A stretch of DNA of 64,000 bases from [Empedobacter] haloabium (GCA_008011715.2 CP136508.1:6386001-6450000); one strand, 5' to 3'. Positions 9,066-18,526 are shown, counted from the stretch's first letter. A program made the numbers and translations. The notes: a model not told the origin generated them from the sequence alone.

Positions 9066-11135
9066 TTGAAACGACATCTGTTGAGTGCATTAACGCTGAG
9101 CCTGCTGGCCGGCGTCTGCGGCATTGCCGGCGCGGCCGACAAGGCCCCCGCGAGCAAGGTCGCAACCGGCGCGCTGGCGTCCGGCATTGCAGTCGAGTAT
9201 ATCGACCCATCCGTGCGGGCACAGGACGATTTCTTCGTCCACACCAACGGCAAATGGCTGAAGACGACGGAAATCCCGGCCGACAAATCGAGCTGGGGCT
9301 CGTTCGCCAAGCTGCGCGAGGACATCCAGCCGCAGCTGCGCGCCATCATCGAGCGCGCGGCGGCGAACGCCGCTGCCGGCAAGGGCGATGCGGACCAGCA
9401 GCGCATCGGCGACTTCTACGCCAGCTTCATGGACGAGGCCCGCGTCGAACAACTGGGCGTCACGCCGATCAAGGATGAACTGGCGATGATCGCCGCCATC
9501 GCCGACAAGAAGGAACTGCCCAAGCTGATCGCGCAGTTCAACCGCTACGGCGTAACGGCCCCGATGGGCTTCGCCATCCACCAGGACAACAAGGATTCGA
9601 CCAAGTACGTGGCCGACTTCTTCCAGAGCGGCCTGGGCCTGCCGGACCGCGACTACTACCTGAAGAAGGACGACACCAAGCTGGCCGAAGCGCTGGCGAA
9701 ATACGAGCAGCACGTCGCCAAGATGCTGACCCTGGCCGGCGACGCCAAGGCCGCGGACAACGCCAAGGCCATCGTGGCCTTCGAGACCGAGCTGGCCAGG
9801 ATCCAGTGGACCAAGGTCGAACTGCGCGACCCGGTCAAGGCGTACAACAAGTACGACATCGCCAAGGTCGGCGAACTGATGCCCGGCTTCGACTGGAACG
9901 CCTACCTGGCCGCCACCGGCGTGCAGGGCAAGGTCACGTACGTGATCGTCAGCCAGCCGACCTACTTCCAGGCGCTGGACAAGCTGCTGACGGCGACGTC
10001 GCTGGACACGCTGAAGGCGTACGCCCAGTGGCACATGGTGCGTGAAGCGGCACCTTATCTGTCGAAGCAGTTCGTCGATACCAACTTCGAGTTCTACGGC
10101 ACCGTGCTGTCGGGCGTGACGGAAAACCGCCCGCGCTGGAAGCGCGCCGTCAGCGCCACCGAAGCGGCCGTGGGCGAGAGCATCGGCAAGGTCTACGTGG
10201 CCGAGCACTTCCCGCCGGAGTACAAGGCACGCATGGAAAAGCTGGTCAACAACCTGCTGGTCGCGTTCAAGCAGAGCATCAACACGCTGGACTGGATGAC
10301 GCCGGCCACCAAGAAGGAAGCGCAAGGCAAGCTGGCCAAGTTCACCACCAAGATCGGCTACCCGAACAAGTGGCTGGACTACTCGAAGCTGACGGTCAAG
10401 CGCGACGACCTGCTGGGCAACGTGCAGCGCGCCACCGAATTCAACTACAACAAGGAGTTGAACAAGCTGGGCAAACCGATCGACCGCGACGAGTGGCTGA
10501 TGACGCCGCAGACGGTCAACGCCTACTACAACCCGGAAATGAACGAGATCGTCTTCCCGGCCTCGATCCTGCAGCCGCCGTTCTTCGATCCAAAGGCGGA
10601 CGACGCGGTCAACTATGGCGCCATCGGCGGCGTGATCGGCCACGAGATCAGCCACGGCTTCGACGACCAGGGCGCCCAGTACGACGGCGACGGCAACCTG
10701 CGCGACTGGTGGAGCGCGGCCGACCACAAGAACTTCAAGGCCAAGACCGGCCAGCTGGTGGCGCAGTACAGCGCCTACAGCCCGCTGCCGGGCTACAACG
10801 TCAACGGCGAGCTGACCCTGGGCGAGAACATCGGCGACAACTCCGGCCTGGCCGTGGCGTACAAGGCCTACAAGCTGTCGCTGAAGGGCAAGAAGGCCCC
10901 GGTGATCGACGGCCTGACGGGCGACCAGCGCTTCTATATGGGCTGGTCGCAGGTGTGGCGCATGAAGATGCGCGAGCCGGCGCTGATCCAGCAGATCAAG
11001 ACCGACCCGCACTCGCCAGGCCAGTTCCGCGCCAACGGCACGATGCGCAACCAGCCGGGCTTCTACGAAGCCTTCAAGGTCAAGGACGGCGACAAGATGT
11101 ACCTGCCGCCGAAAGAGCGCGTGATCATCTGGTAA
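9066..11135 (+). CDS. M13 family zinc metallopeptidase (second of two)
   Basis: A 689-residue paralogue of the preceding gene with its own signal peptide (KRHLLSALTLSLLAGVCGIA). It has the same M13 organisation: DPSVRAQDDFFVHTNGKWLK at the start of the domain, HExxH in GVIGHEISHGFDDQG, third zinc ligand Glu in LGENIGDNSG, and the RVIIW end. The two proteins share long identical stretches around the active site but diverge in the first 150 residues and in the propeptide-like linker, so both are probably active with different peptide preferences. Spacing and an intervening terminator suggest separate transcription. A full-length opposite-strand frame exists but is a GC-rich shadow without recognisable protein features. 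Confidence 0.95.
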   Translation: MKRHLLSALTLSLLAGVCGIAGAADKAPASKVATGALASGIAVEYIDPSVRAQDDFFVHTNGKWLKTTEIPADKSSWGSFAKLREDIQPQLRAIIERAAANAAAGKGDADQQRIGDFYASFMDEARVEQLGVTPIKDELAMIAAIADKKELPKLIAQFNRYGVTAPMGFAIHQDNKDSTKYVADFFQSGLGLPDRDYYLKKDDTKLAEALAKYEQHVAKMLTLAGDAKAADNAKAIVAFETELARIQWTKVELRDPVKAYNKYDIAKVGELMPGFDWNAYLAATGVQGKVTYVIVSQPTYFQALDKLLTATSLDTLKAYAQWHMVREAAPYLSKQFVDTNFEFYGTVLSGVTENRPRWKRAVSATEAAVGESIGKVYVAEHFPPEYKARMEKLVNNLLVAFKQSINTLDWMTPATKKEAQGKLAKFTTKIGYPNKWLDYSKLTVKRDDLLGNVQRATEFNYNKELNKLGKPIDRDEWLMTPQTVNAYYNPEMNEIVFPASILQPPFFDPKADDAVNYGAIGGVIGHEISHGFDDQGAQYDGDGNLRDWWSAADHKNFKAKTGQLVAQYSAYSPLPGYNVNGELTLGENIGDNSGLAVAYKAYKLSLKGKKAPVIDGLTGDQRFYMGWSQVWRMKMREPALIQQIKTDPHSPGQFRANGTMRNQPGFYEAFKVKDGDKMYLPPKERVIIW

Positions 11136-11142
11136 AAAGCTT

Positions 11143-11172
11143 GGGGTCTGTCCCCGCATGGGGACTGACCCC
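11143..11172. repeat. Dispersed GGGGTC/GACCCC palindromic repeat (copy 1)
   Basis: An imperfect inverted repeat, GGGGTCTGTCCCC followed by a short spacer and GGGGACTGACCCC, sits 8 bases after the second M13 stop. Similar GGGGTC-type palindromes are scattered between genes in Massilia relatives (general knowledge), and a second copy occurs at 31372-31398 in this window. The role is unknown; it could fold in RNA. Confidence 0.6.
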
Positions 11173-11227
11173 GGTTCTTATCCGCGACCTCGGCTGCTCC
11201 CCGGTTTCAGCAATTCGCTCCAGCCAT

Positions 11228-11257
11228 AAAAAAACCGCTCGAAAGAGCGGTTTTTTT
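11228..11257. terminator. Bidirectional terminator between convergent genes
   Basis: The stem CCGCTC / GAGCGG with a GAAA tetraloop is extended by A7 on the left and T7 on the right, giving a U-tract on either strand. It lies between the converging M13 peptidase (+) and cytochrome c (-) genes. Confidence 0.8.
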
Positions 11258-11273
11258 ATCCCAGCCGATCAGC

Positions 11274-11858
11274 TCAGCCCTTGGGCGGCTCCGCCGCCGG
11301 CGCGGCAGCCGGCGCCGCCGCATCGCCCGCCGCGGCGGCCGCTGGCGCCGCCGGCACCTCCGGCTCCTTGAACTTGGCACCCGACTGGTTCGCCATGAAC
11401 ACGACCGCACGCGCCACCTCGACATCGTCCAGCTCCGGATTGCCGCCCTTGGCCGGCATCGCCCGGATACCCTCGATGGCATGCTTGACGATGGTGTCGT
11501 AACCCTGCGCGATGCGCGCGCCCCAGGCCCCGGCATCGCCCGTTTTCGGCGCCCCGGCCACGCCAGCACCATGGCAGGCCTGGCAGGTCGACGTATAGAT
11601 GGCTTCCCCGGTCTGCAGCACTTTCGGTCCGCTGGCATCCTTCAGGGTAAAGCCTTCGTCAGCAACTGGCTTCAGGCGCGAAGCGATGGCTTCCGGCGAC
11701 TGCGCGGTCGAGCCGGCGCCTGCCAGCCTTTGCTGCGTGACGTATTGAACGAGGAGAATGATGCCGAGGATAACGACGAGGAAGAAGCCGATGACTGCGG
11801 CGATCAGCTGTTTCGGAGTGCGGATGGCGGATTGATGTTCGTGATGTGCGTCGCTCAT
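11274..11858 (-). CDS. Membrane-anchored c-type cytochrome (cytochrome c5 family)
   Basis: A 194-residue protein from MSDAHHEHQSAIRTPKQL; an in-frame ATG at 11942 would add 28 residues unlike the family. One transmembrane helix at about residues 20-42 (LIAAVIGFFLVVILGIILLV) anchors it in the inner membrane facing the periplasm. A single haem site CQACH is near residue 95, with the likely axial Met in IRAMPAKGGNPEL. The last 40 residues are an Ala/Pro-rich tail after EPEVP. This layout matches cytochrome c5-like electron carriers that feed oxidases in betaproteobacteria. The gene stands alone, converging on the M13 peptidase with a shared terminator, and tRNA-Arg follows on the other strand. 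Confidence 0.9.
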   Translation of the reverse strand: MSDAHHEHQSAIRTPKQLIAAVIGFFLVVILGIILLVQYVTQQRLAGAGSTAQSPEAIASRLKPVADEGFTLKDASGPKVLQTGEAIYTSTCQACHGAGVAGAPKTGDAGAWGARIAQGYDTIVKHAIEGIRAMPAKGGNPELDDVEVARAVVFMANQSGAKFKEPEVPAAPAAAAAGDAAAPAAAPAAEPPKG

Positions 11859-12126
11859 AATTTCCTTAGTACAAGTTGCTGAGCCGGTGGCCAGTGTTAA
11901 TCTTATGACATCAGGGATGGCTGACTTCTCGCCGAAAAGCAACCGATTATAGACTCAAACTATACAGCTTGGAACGTAATTGAAGGATAGGCAAGACGCC
12001 CTATTGACGGGGTGTTGCGCGAGGTGCACCGGGGCAATTTTGCTGTCCCGACGGGCACGGCAGGAAAAGTTGTGCTTTGTGATAGACGTGCGGCAGGAAA
12101 GCCGGTATCCTTCGGTTCTCTCTCGT

Positions 12127-12202
12127 GCGGCTGTAGCTCAGTGGATAGAGTATTGGCCTCCGAAGCCAAGGGTCGCTGGTTCGATCCCAGCCAGCCGCAC
12201 CA
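12127..12202 (+). tRNA. tRNA-Arg (anticodon CCG)
   Basis: A 76-nt cloverleaf with encoded CCA. The acceptor stem is GCGGCTG / CAGCCGC (7 bp), the D arm GCTC...GAGT, the anticodon stem TTGGC / GCCAA around loop CTCCGAA (anticodon CCG, reading CGG), and the T arm GCTGG-TTCGATC-CCAGC. The discriminator is A. The AT-rich RHS island begins just downstream, so its 3' end is a plausible integration point, but no second copy of the 3' end was seen at the far boundary. Confidence 0.95.
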
Positions 12203-12990
12203 TTTTCCCCACAAGATCAAACGCTCGGGCGCTGCAACAGCTAGCATTGCTTCGCGGTCGTGCGTATCGGCTGGTGCATCGTAGGCCAGCACTGCGCCGC
12301 GACCGGTGACGGCCCCGCATCGAAAATCCTGTTCCTCTGCATTGCTGTTAGCGCATGCCATAGACGACGCTGTCGTCCGGCGGTCTTCTCGCATGTCGGT
12401 AGCAGTTATCCGATATTGCGGCCATGCGCGTGCGGTCTTTCCCTGCAATTTGCGGGCTTCCGGGCATCACTTGCTGCTTTAGGCGGACATAGGTAGCTGG
12501 TCGGTACAGCATGCTCTGCCCGCCATTGTTGAAGAACCATGTCAGCTCGTAGCGCTCTTGGAGGTCCCTCCGCGCAGAAGAGGCTGGCGCCGTCTGCGAA
12601 AACCTAGGCTGGCTTCAAATTATTGCTTTTAGAGGGCAAAGCCGTTAAGCAAAGGCGTCCAAAAGCCTGTTTGGGGCAAAAAATATATACCTATGCTTCG
12701 GAAAGAACATTACAATATTGATAAGTTCCTATGCGATCTTCACTCCGATAGCACTGGCCCGATTGAGAGACGGCCTTTGATGGTGGGCCGACTCCGCAAG
12801 TATTTCAGCAAGCGGGAAGGCCTGCCACATAGCTCTTTCTTGTAGCACCGGCGCACATAGGGGCTGGCCCGCCTACGTGGCAATCTGGCTCAGCATCGCA
12901 GTGGCAGGCGGTGCACTGTCACGGGAGAACGGTGCTCGAGGCTGATGACCATAGATCGAATCACGTTCTATCAACCAAAATTGAATACTG
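12203..12990. other. Gene-poor, AT-richer stretch between tRNA-Arg and the RHS gene
   Basis: Nearly 790 bases contain no frame with protein-like composition, no tRNA-like repeat and no inverted repeats typical of IS ends. Base composition changes visibly from the flanking GC-rich genes, especially around 12600-12740, which suggests acquired or decayed DNA. The promoter of the RHS gene is presumably near the right end. Confidence 0.5.
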
Positions 12991-15396
12991 ATGAGTGCAT
13001 CTCACTGTGGCTTCATAAGAAAGATCGGATACGCATTAATTTTAATAACGTTCCAGTCACATGCTTCGAACGCAACGTTGGATGCATCCTGTTACCCTGT
13101 GTACCGCAATGCCGGCGCTATTCAAGGCGATGTCAACTGCAAGTCTCAAGCCCTGGATGGCGGTGTAGCCGAAATTTACACATGTTCGAACCGTCTGGAA
13201 GGCGCTATTGTTGACACTTCTGATGGTATAGCGGTCGGCACGCCATATTGGTGTGTTGGTGATTTCGCCGCGCGTCTTTGCGGCAGTGATGGGATTTCAA
13301 TCGCCAATCAGGCCTATTTTAATATTCAGAGACGCGGTGGGAATAAATTTCCTGATGCACCTCCTACCTGCACGCAAATCAATCCCACGACCCTTGCCTG
13401 TGGCTCCCTGAATGTAGGGCGGCTCAATAACACCTCACATAATTGTCCGAAAGGCAGCTATTATTCTTATATTTCCGGCTGCACGGAATTTAACTATATA
13501 TTCCCGAAGCCAGGCAGTACACCCATCGGACCGGATATTTCATCGTCAGTCGGCCGTTTTTGTGAAACCGCGCCCAAGCGGCCACAAATGTGTGTTGGCA
13601 ATCCAATTGACGTGGCGACCGGAAACAAGCGAACTGTCGAAGTGGATTTTGTCGGGCCAGGGCCGTTCCCTTTGAAAATGGAACGCTACTACAACAGCTC
13701 CCCAACCTATGCGGTGGGCCTTGAGAATACGTTCGGGACGGTATGGAGGTCTGCTTACTCAGCGCGAATTTATGCAAGAAACTCGATAGTTTCGATTGTC
13801 CGACCTGATGGCACGATAAATATTTTCAGAAAAAACGGAGTTGCTTGGCAGGGAGATGCCGATATCAACGACCGGCTGACGGAGAATCTGGGTGCAGCTG
13901 GCGCCAGACTTGGATGGCGTTATGAAAACGCTCAGGATGGCTCTGCCGAATATTTCGATGCCGACGGCCGGATCACATCAATTGTTTCTCGATCAGGTTA
14001 TACGATAAAATTCAAGTATAGCACTGTTGCGACACCGCGTGAGATAGCGCCTGGAGTCAACTACTTGATAGAGGCAACGGATCAGTTTGGACGGGCTATC
14101 ACCTTCAAGTGGAATAGTGATGGATATATAGAGTCAATGACTGATCCGATGGCAAATGTTTACCGGTACGTCTATGACGGAAGCATGCTCAAGGCCGTTA
14201 GCTATCCAACCCGTCCTGATCAGCAACCGATGGTTCGAACGTATGTTTATAACGAACCTGAACACACCAGCGGCGAGAATGTGCCGACGCTTCTCACCGG
14301 CATTATTGACGAGAATGCCGTTCGATTCGCTACTTATGATTATGATACTAATGGTCGCGCAATCGGCACCAAACATGCCGGAGATGTCGAAAAATTTCAG
14401 GTGGCATATGATAAAAACCGGGCGGTAGTTATCGACCCGCTTGGCAGCGTGCGGACCTATAGTTTTACGCCGATCGTCGGCTTTCCCAGACTTGGCGCCA
14501 CCGACCAGCCAGCGGGCTCTGGATGCGCCGCCGCTGCAATGCAAATCGGATACGATCAAAACGGCAATCCCAAATCAGAAACCGATTTCAACGCTAATAA
14601 ATCGACTTACGTGTTCGATCCGGCCAGGAATCTCGAGAAGTCCCGGACCGAAGCGGCAGGAACACCGAAAGCCCGAACGATCTCGACCGAATGGCACCCG
14701 CAATATCGTCTACCAATTCGAATCGCGGAACCGAAGCGGTTGACGACTTTCAGCTATCTACCTAATGGCAATCTCGAATATAAAACCATTTATCCGACTA
14801 GTGACCCGGCCGGTGCGCTTGGCCTGAATGTCAAACCAAGTGGCGAGCCGATTAAGTTCTCCTATACCTACTATGATAACGGGCTGCCCAAGTCGGCGGT
14901 CGCGCCCCGGTTTGAAGGCGATGGCCCCATCAATGAGACCTACACATGGGAGCAGGGGAACCTCGCCACGATCACAAATGCCGTGGGACACGTGACTACG
15001 TTCGGCAACTACAACGCTAACGGACTGCCGCAGACCATCAAGTTACCCAACGGTGTGGAACGCAAGCTTACTTATTTCCCGCGTGGCCAGGTTGAAACCA
15101 GCACCGACATTGTAGGCCTCCGCTCGCGCACCACGCGCTACGACTACGAGCTGACTGGGAAGCTGAAGAGAATCACTTTTCCCGATGGCGCGACGGTCAC
15201 GTATGGCTATGACGACGCGCAGCGGCTGAAGTCGATCACCGATTCGGTAGGGAATAGTGTGATCTACGAGATGGATGACGCGGGAAACCGCCTGTCCGAG
15301 AGCGTCAACGATGCCCGAGGTGTACTCAAGCAGCGAATTTCCCGGGAGTACGATGCGCTTGGCCGCCTCAAGGCTGTCACTGGAGCGGTGCAATGA
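12991..15396 (+). CDS. RHS/YD-repeat protein, N-terminal part
   Basis: An 801-residue secreted repeat protein. The N terminus (IRKIGYALILITFQSHASNA) looks like a Sec signal peptide. About 170 Cys-containing residues follow that I do not recognise, then a DUF6531-type RHS entry module (CVGNPIDVATGNKRTVEVDF, PLKMERYYNSSP, near residues 205-235) and YD repeats of the form YDxxGRxxxxxxxxG (for example YFDADGRITSI, YDYDTNGRAIG, YDYELTGKLKRITFPDG, YDDAQRLKSITDSVGN). RHS repeats form a large beta shell that encloses a variable C-terminal toxin. This frame stops in mid-repeat ([17 protein letters not shown]), and the next frame begins at an ATGA overlap. Codon and base composition are clearly more AT-rich than the surroundings, a sign of horizontal transfer. 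Sec-type secretion is inferred; no PAAR domain is present. Confidence 0.85.
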   Translation: MSASHCGFIRKIGYALILITFQSHASNATLDASCYPVYRNAGAIQGDVNCKSQALDGGVAEIYTCSNRLEGAIVDTSDGIAVGTPYWCVGDFAARLCGSDGISIANQAYFNIQRRGGNKFPDAPPTCTQINPTTLACGSLNVGRLNNTSHNCPKGSYYSYISGCTEFNYIFPKPGSTPIGPDISSSVGRFCETAPKRPQMCVGNPIDVATGNKRTVEVDFVGPGPFPLKMERYYNSSPTYAVGLENTFGTVWRSAYSARIYARNSIVSIVRPDGTINIFRKNGVAWQGDADINDRLTENLGAAGARLGWRYENAQDGSAEYFDADGRITSIVSRSGYTIKFKYSTVATPREIAPGVNYLIEATDQFGRAITFKWNSDGYIESMTDPMANVYRYVYDGSMLKAVSYPTRPDQQPMVRTYVYNEPEHTSGENVPTLLTGIIDENAVRFATYDYDTNGRAIGTKHAGDVEKFQVAYDKNRAVVIDPLGSVRTYSFTPIVGFPRLGATDQPAGSGCAAAAMQIGYDQNGNPKSETDFNANKSTYVFDPARNLEKSRTEAAGTPKARTISTEWHPQYRLPIRIAEPKRLTTFSYLPNGNLEYKTIYPTSDPAGALGLNVKPSGEPIKFSYTYYDNGLPKSAVAPRFEGDGPINETYTWEQGNLATITNAVGHVTTFGNYNANGLPQTIKLPNGVERKLTYFPRGQVETSTDIVGLRSRTTRYDYELTGKLKRITFPDGATVTYGYDDAQRLKSITDSVGNSVIYEMDDAGNRLSESVNDARGVLKQRISREYDALGRLKAVTGAVQ

Positions 15397-17315
15397 GTAC
15401 GTTCGCTGATACAAAAGGCCTGCTGAACTCAGAACTGCGCATGACCATCGCCGCTATGCGCACTGCGCTTGCCGCCGCGCTCATTGTGCTTGCGCCATTG
15501 AACGCATGGTCGCAGGCTCAGAATTCGACGTCGTACTTTGAATACGATGCGCAAGGCAATCGCAAGAAATTCACCGATCCACTCAATAGTGTTACGGACT
15601 ATCACGTTGATGCCCTCAACCGGTTGAAACAAACGATCGGCCCGGTTCCAGTTGCCGGCGAAGCTCGTCCCATTATCACTACCGACCACGATGCGCTCGA
15701 CTATCCGTCGTTTGTGGAAGACCCACGTAGCAAACGCACTTTGTACAGTGTGGACGGTTTTGGCAATCAGACGGTTGTTACATCGCCCGATACGGCGAAG
15801 ACTACACGTATTCCCGATCTGAGCCAGAATCTGACGGTTTCAGAAACGGACGCCCGTGGCCAGACCGCGACTTACGCCTATGACGATATTGGACGGCCCA
15901 AGTCAGTAACGTTCACGACAGGCGCCCCTATCGTATTCGAATACGACGGCGGCCCTGGCGGCCCAGTCAATGCCAAGGGGCAGTTGTCAAAAATGACCGA
16001 TGAGTCGGGCATTACGACCTATGGCTACAACGACTTTGGTGAACTGGAAAGTAAAACTCAAACCGTGACTGTAGCCGGCAAATCGCTGTCGCATACGGTC
16101 AAGTACCGCTATGGGGAAATCGGCCCGGCGAACGGCCATCTCAGCCAGACAATTTATCCCAGCGGGACTCGTCTAGTGATCGGCTTCGACAGCGCCGGCC
16201 GTCCGCAGAACCTGTCAATCAATCCGATGAATGGCAGCGGTACCGGAACCGATACATCGAAGGTGGTAAATGTCGTGCTTTACACGGCGTACAATGCCAG
16301 CAGCCACGTGGCTGGCTGGACGTGGGGCAACAGCACGTCGACCGTGCCGAACGGTTACTCACGCTCGTTCGACCTCGACGGCCGCATCGACGGCTATACG
16401 CTGGGTAACGCCAACATAGCCGGGGCATGGCGTCAGATTGGCTATGACGCAGCAGGCCGCATTAAAACTTACAGGCATGCGACCAACAATACCGTGGTCA
16501 AGGCCGCCGCGCTGGACCAGGCATTTGACTATGATGCGCTGGGCAGGCTGACATGGTTTACCTCTGCAACGAGCACCCAGACATACAAGTATGATCCGAA
16601 TGGGAATCGGATCAGGCTAACGATAGGCAGCTCGACCTACACCAATACCATCGACCCTGCCAGCAACAGGCTGATGGGGACGACAGGACCGGCTCCTGCA
16701 CGGACCATGCGGTATGACGAAGCCGGCAATCTGCTCAGCGACGGCGTTACCAGTTATACGTACTCTCCGCGCGGGCGCATGGCCACCTCGACGGTGGGCA
16801 ACACGGTGACAAGCTATCGTTACAACGGCTTGGGTCAGCGCGTGTGGCAAAAGAGCAGTAGTGAGACAGTCAACCCGGCTGGAATTTACGTCTATGACGA
16901 AGCCGGAAACTTGCTCGGCGAATACGATACCGCCACGGGCAAACCAGCGCGCGAGATCATCTATCATCAGGGCATCCCGGTTGCGGTGCTGTCGTACCGC
17001 GCCACCGGCACTGCCCCCAACCAAGTGTGGAGTACGGAGGTCGGCTACATCTTCACCGACCATCTGAATACCCCACGGGTGATTGCTCGGGCCAGCGACA
17101 ACAAGGTTGTCTGGCGTTGGGACGACGCGGATCCGTTCGGTGTCGCGCCACCGAACGAAAACCCGAGCGGACTGGGTACGTTTACGTTTAATATGCGTAT
17201 GCCGGGGCAGTATTATGATCGGGCTACCAATCTGTTTTACAACTACTTCAGGGATTATGAGCCACAGACTGCGGTATATCCAAAGCGATCCGATTGGACT
17301 TGCTGGTGGCATTAA
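15393..17315 (+). CDS. RHS/YD-repeat protein, C-terminal part with internal signal peptide
   Basis: A 640-residue frame overlapping the previous stop by 4 bases (ATGA). It continues the YD-repeat series ([72 protein letters not shown]) and reaches the conserved RHS core end ([42 protein letters not shown]). Unusually, after about 20 residues it carries what looks like a second signal peptide ([21 protein letters not shown]), so translation could also start at 15441 or 15456. The RHS end motif D-x3-GRYxxSDPIGL is broken: after EPQT the expected [14 protein letters not shown] lies in another frame, and this frame ends in unrelated [14 protein letters not shown]. An ancestral RHS gene with two alterations is the simplest reading. 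Confidence 0.8.
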   Translation: MSTFADTKGLLNSELRMTIAAMRTALAAALIVLAPLNAWSQAQNSTSYFEYDAQGNRKKFTDPLNSVTDYHVDALNRLKQTIGPVPVAGEARPIITTDHDALDYPSFVEDPRSKRTLYSVDGFGNQTVVTSPDTAKTTRIPDLSQNLTVSETDARGQTATYAYDDIGRPKSVTFTTGAPIVFEYDGGPGGPVNAKGQLSKMTDESGITTYGYNDFGELESKTQTVTVAGKSLSHTVKYRYGEIGPANGHLSQTIYPSGTRLVIGFDSAGRPQNLSINPMNGSGTGTDTSKVVNVVLYTAYNASSHVAGWTWGNSTSTVPNGYSRSFDLDGRIDGYTLGNANIAGAWRQIGYDAAGRIKTYRHATNNTVVKAAALDQAFDYDALGRLTWFTSATSTQTYKYDPNGNRIRLTIGSSTYTNTIDPASNRLMGTTGPAPARTMRYDEAGNLLSDGVTSYTYSPRGRMATSTVGNTVTSYRYNGLGQRVWQKSSSETVNPAGIYVYDEAGNLLGEYDTATGKPAREIIYHQGIPVAVLSYRATGTAPNQVWSTEVGYIFTDHLNTPRVIARASDNKVVWRWDDADPFGVAPPNENPSGLGTFTFNMRMPGQYYDRATNLFYNYFRDYEPQTAVYPKRSDWTCWWH

Positions 17316-17748
17316 TACTTATGCTTATGCATCTGGCAATCCGTTGGGTTATACAGATCCGGACGGCCTATCCCCAGTTGGAGTAGCAATTGGTGTCGGC
17401 GTTAGGGTCATTGGAGGTCGCGCTGCAGTTGGTGCAATTGGTGCTGCGGCGCGACGTTACGGACCAGTAGCGCGGATCGCGGCCTGTGCTTTGGCTGGTG
17501 TGTGCATCCTCCAGGATAAGACGCCAAACGAAGGCGAGCCCGGCTCTTGTCATGTAAATCCGGGCAGCGGCCAAGAGCGGCAGTATGGTAACGACGGGTT
17601 GCCCGATTACGATATTGACTGGGATCATAATCACGGCCAAGGAGTACCCCATGGCCATAACTGGGGGCGCAATCCTGACGGCAGTCCCAAACGCGGCCCG
17701 GGAGTTCCCGTTTCGCCTTGGCCCCAAGGCCGAAGACCCGGAGGTTAA
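17270..17748 (+). pseudogene. RHS C-terminal tip (candidate toxin) in a shifted frame
   Basis: From about 17271 the +1-shifted frame encodes [20 protein letters not shown]...[11 protein letters not shown], the universal junction between the RHS core and its variable tip. About 130 residues follow: a Gly/Ala-rich hydrophobic linker, then a His/Asp-rich end ([20 protein letters not shown], then [18 protein letters not shown]). The motif DxDHNHG...PHGHNW looks like a compact metal-binding or nuclease-like tip of polymorphic toxins, but I cannot assign it to a named family. The frame lacks its own start; it would be attached to the RHS core if one base were removed or two added near 17271. The candidate immunity gene starts 2 bases after its stop. 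Confidence 0.65.
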
Positions 17749-17749
17749 A

Positions 17750-18148
17750 ATGGAAAAACTAAGCACTTTAGGCTTGCACGACGCGGAATTAGTTGGGCTC
17801 GCAATCGATCGCGCTGGTGCGTGCGTGACCCTCCATTTCAAGTTAGAAAATGGCATGCTACGTCAAGCCAGCATTCAAGGATTAAGGGCTTTCCGTGGTG
17901 CAGACTTGACGGTACAGAATATTGTCAGCAGAGTGTTGCGTGCCTCACAAGATGAAATTTCACGCGAAGATCAGAATCGCTGGCTCACCTGGGTCACAAG
18001 TTTGTCTGACACTTCCTCACGGTTGAGCAATCAATGCAGATCCGAATGGATCGATGCCTTTGCTGCGGGGACTTTGGAGATGGTGGTATTCGAACCTTCA
18101 GCGGGCGCAGAAATCGCCGCGGTCTGTGATCGCTTTGACGTGTCCTAA
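17750..18148 (+). CDS. Small immunity-like protein of the RHS tip
   Basis: A 132-residue protein from MEKLSTLGLHDAELVGL. The start is fixed by a GGAGG at 17740-17744, inside the last toxin codons, and by its position 2 bases after the toxin stop; a longer frame from 17585 overlaps the toxin and is not protein-like. The N terminus has the LHDAxL...V.LHFKLENG pattern seen in small soluble proteins beside polymorphic toxins. It continues with IQGLRAFRGADLTVQNIV and an acidic, helical C-terminal half. There is no signal peptide or membrane segment, so it is cytoplasmic, as expected for an antitoxin that protects the producer. Function is inferred from position and size; the family is not identified. 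Confidence 0.6.
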   Translation: MEKLSTLGLHDAELVGLAIDRAGACVTLHFKLENGMLRQASIQGLRAFRGADLTVQNIVSRVLRASQDEISREDQNRWLTWVTSLSDTSSRLSNQCRSEWIDAFAAGTLEMVVFEPSAGAEIAAVCDRFDVS

Positions 18149-18526
18149 AGCTGCGGCGCGGGGTGTCGACGATCTCGGTTTTTGGATGAGATGTTCAGAG
18201 ACAAGGATGAAACGGTTTCGTTGATGTTGTTACACGTTGTCCCTTTGCTGCGATATCTCGCCTATAAGGTCAGGCAGTAAGTGGGGGCACGGGGGCTGTG
18301 CCGACAACCATACACGAACGGAGCGGTAGTGCAAGTTGACTTCGGCCTGCGTCAGCGTAGGTTGGCGTCGGTCGTGCCCTGCTCGTACCCTGTCGTCTCT
18401 TGCCCGCATCCATCGTCTCTTATCCGTACGCTAGCCGCAACTCATTTAGGCACTATAAAAATCGATAACGGCACGCGAAGCCGCGCACCGCAGCCCCCAA
18501 TCGGCAGGGTAGCCACACCGCCCCGG
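18149..18526. other. Intergenic region upstream of the LuxR-type regulator
   Basis: No gene is supported in these 378 bases. Composition changes from the AT-rich RHS island back toward the GC-rich background. A TATAAA at 18454-18459 could be a -10 element for the regulator, but no matching -35 is visible. Confidence 0.4.

Noticed and set aside
9090..11159. A 689-codon open frame opposite the second M13 peptidase
   Set aside because: It mirrors the coding strand of a well-supported M13 gene, is rich in Arg, Gly, Val and Leu without motifs, and similar mirrors occur opposite most GC-rich genes here.
17585..17749. Longer start of the immunity-like protein at 17585
   Set aside because: The extra 55 residues overlap the RHS tip in another frame and look unlike protein, whereas ATG 17750 has a well-placed GGAGG.
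12203..18526. Integrative element with att sites at tRNA-Arg
   Set aside because: No integrase gene and no second copy of the tRNA 3' end were found, so only a compositional island is claimed.
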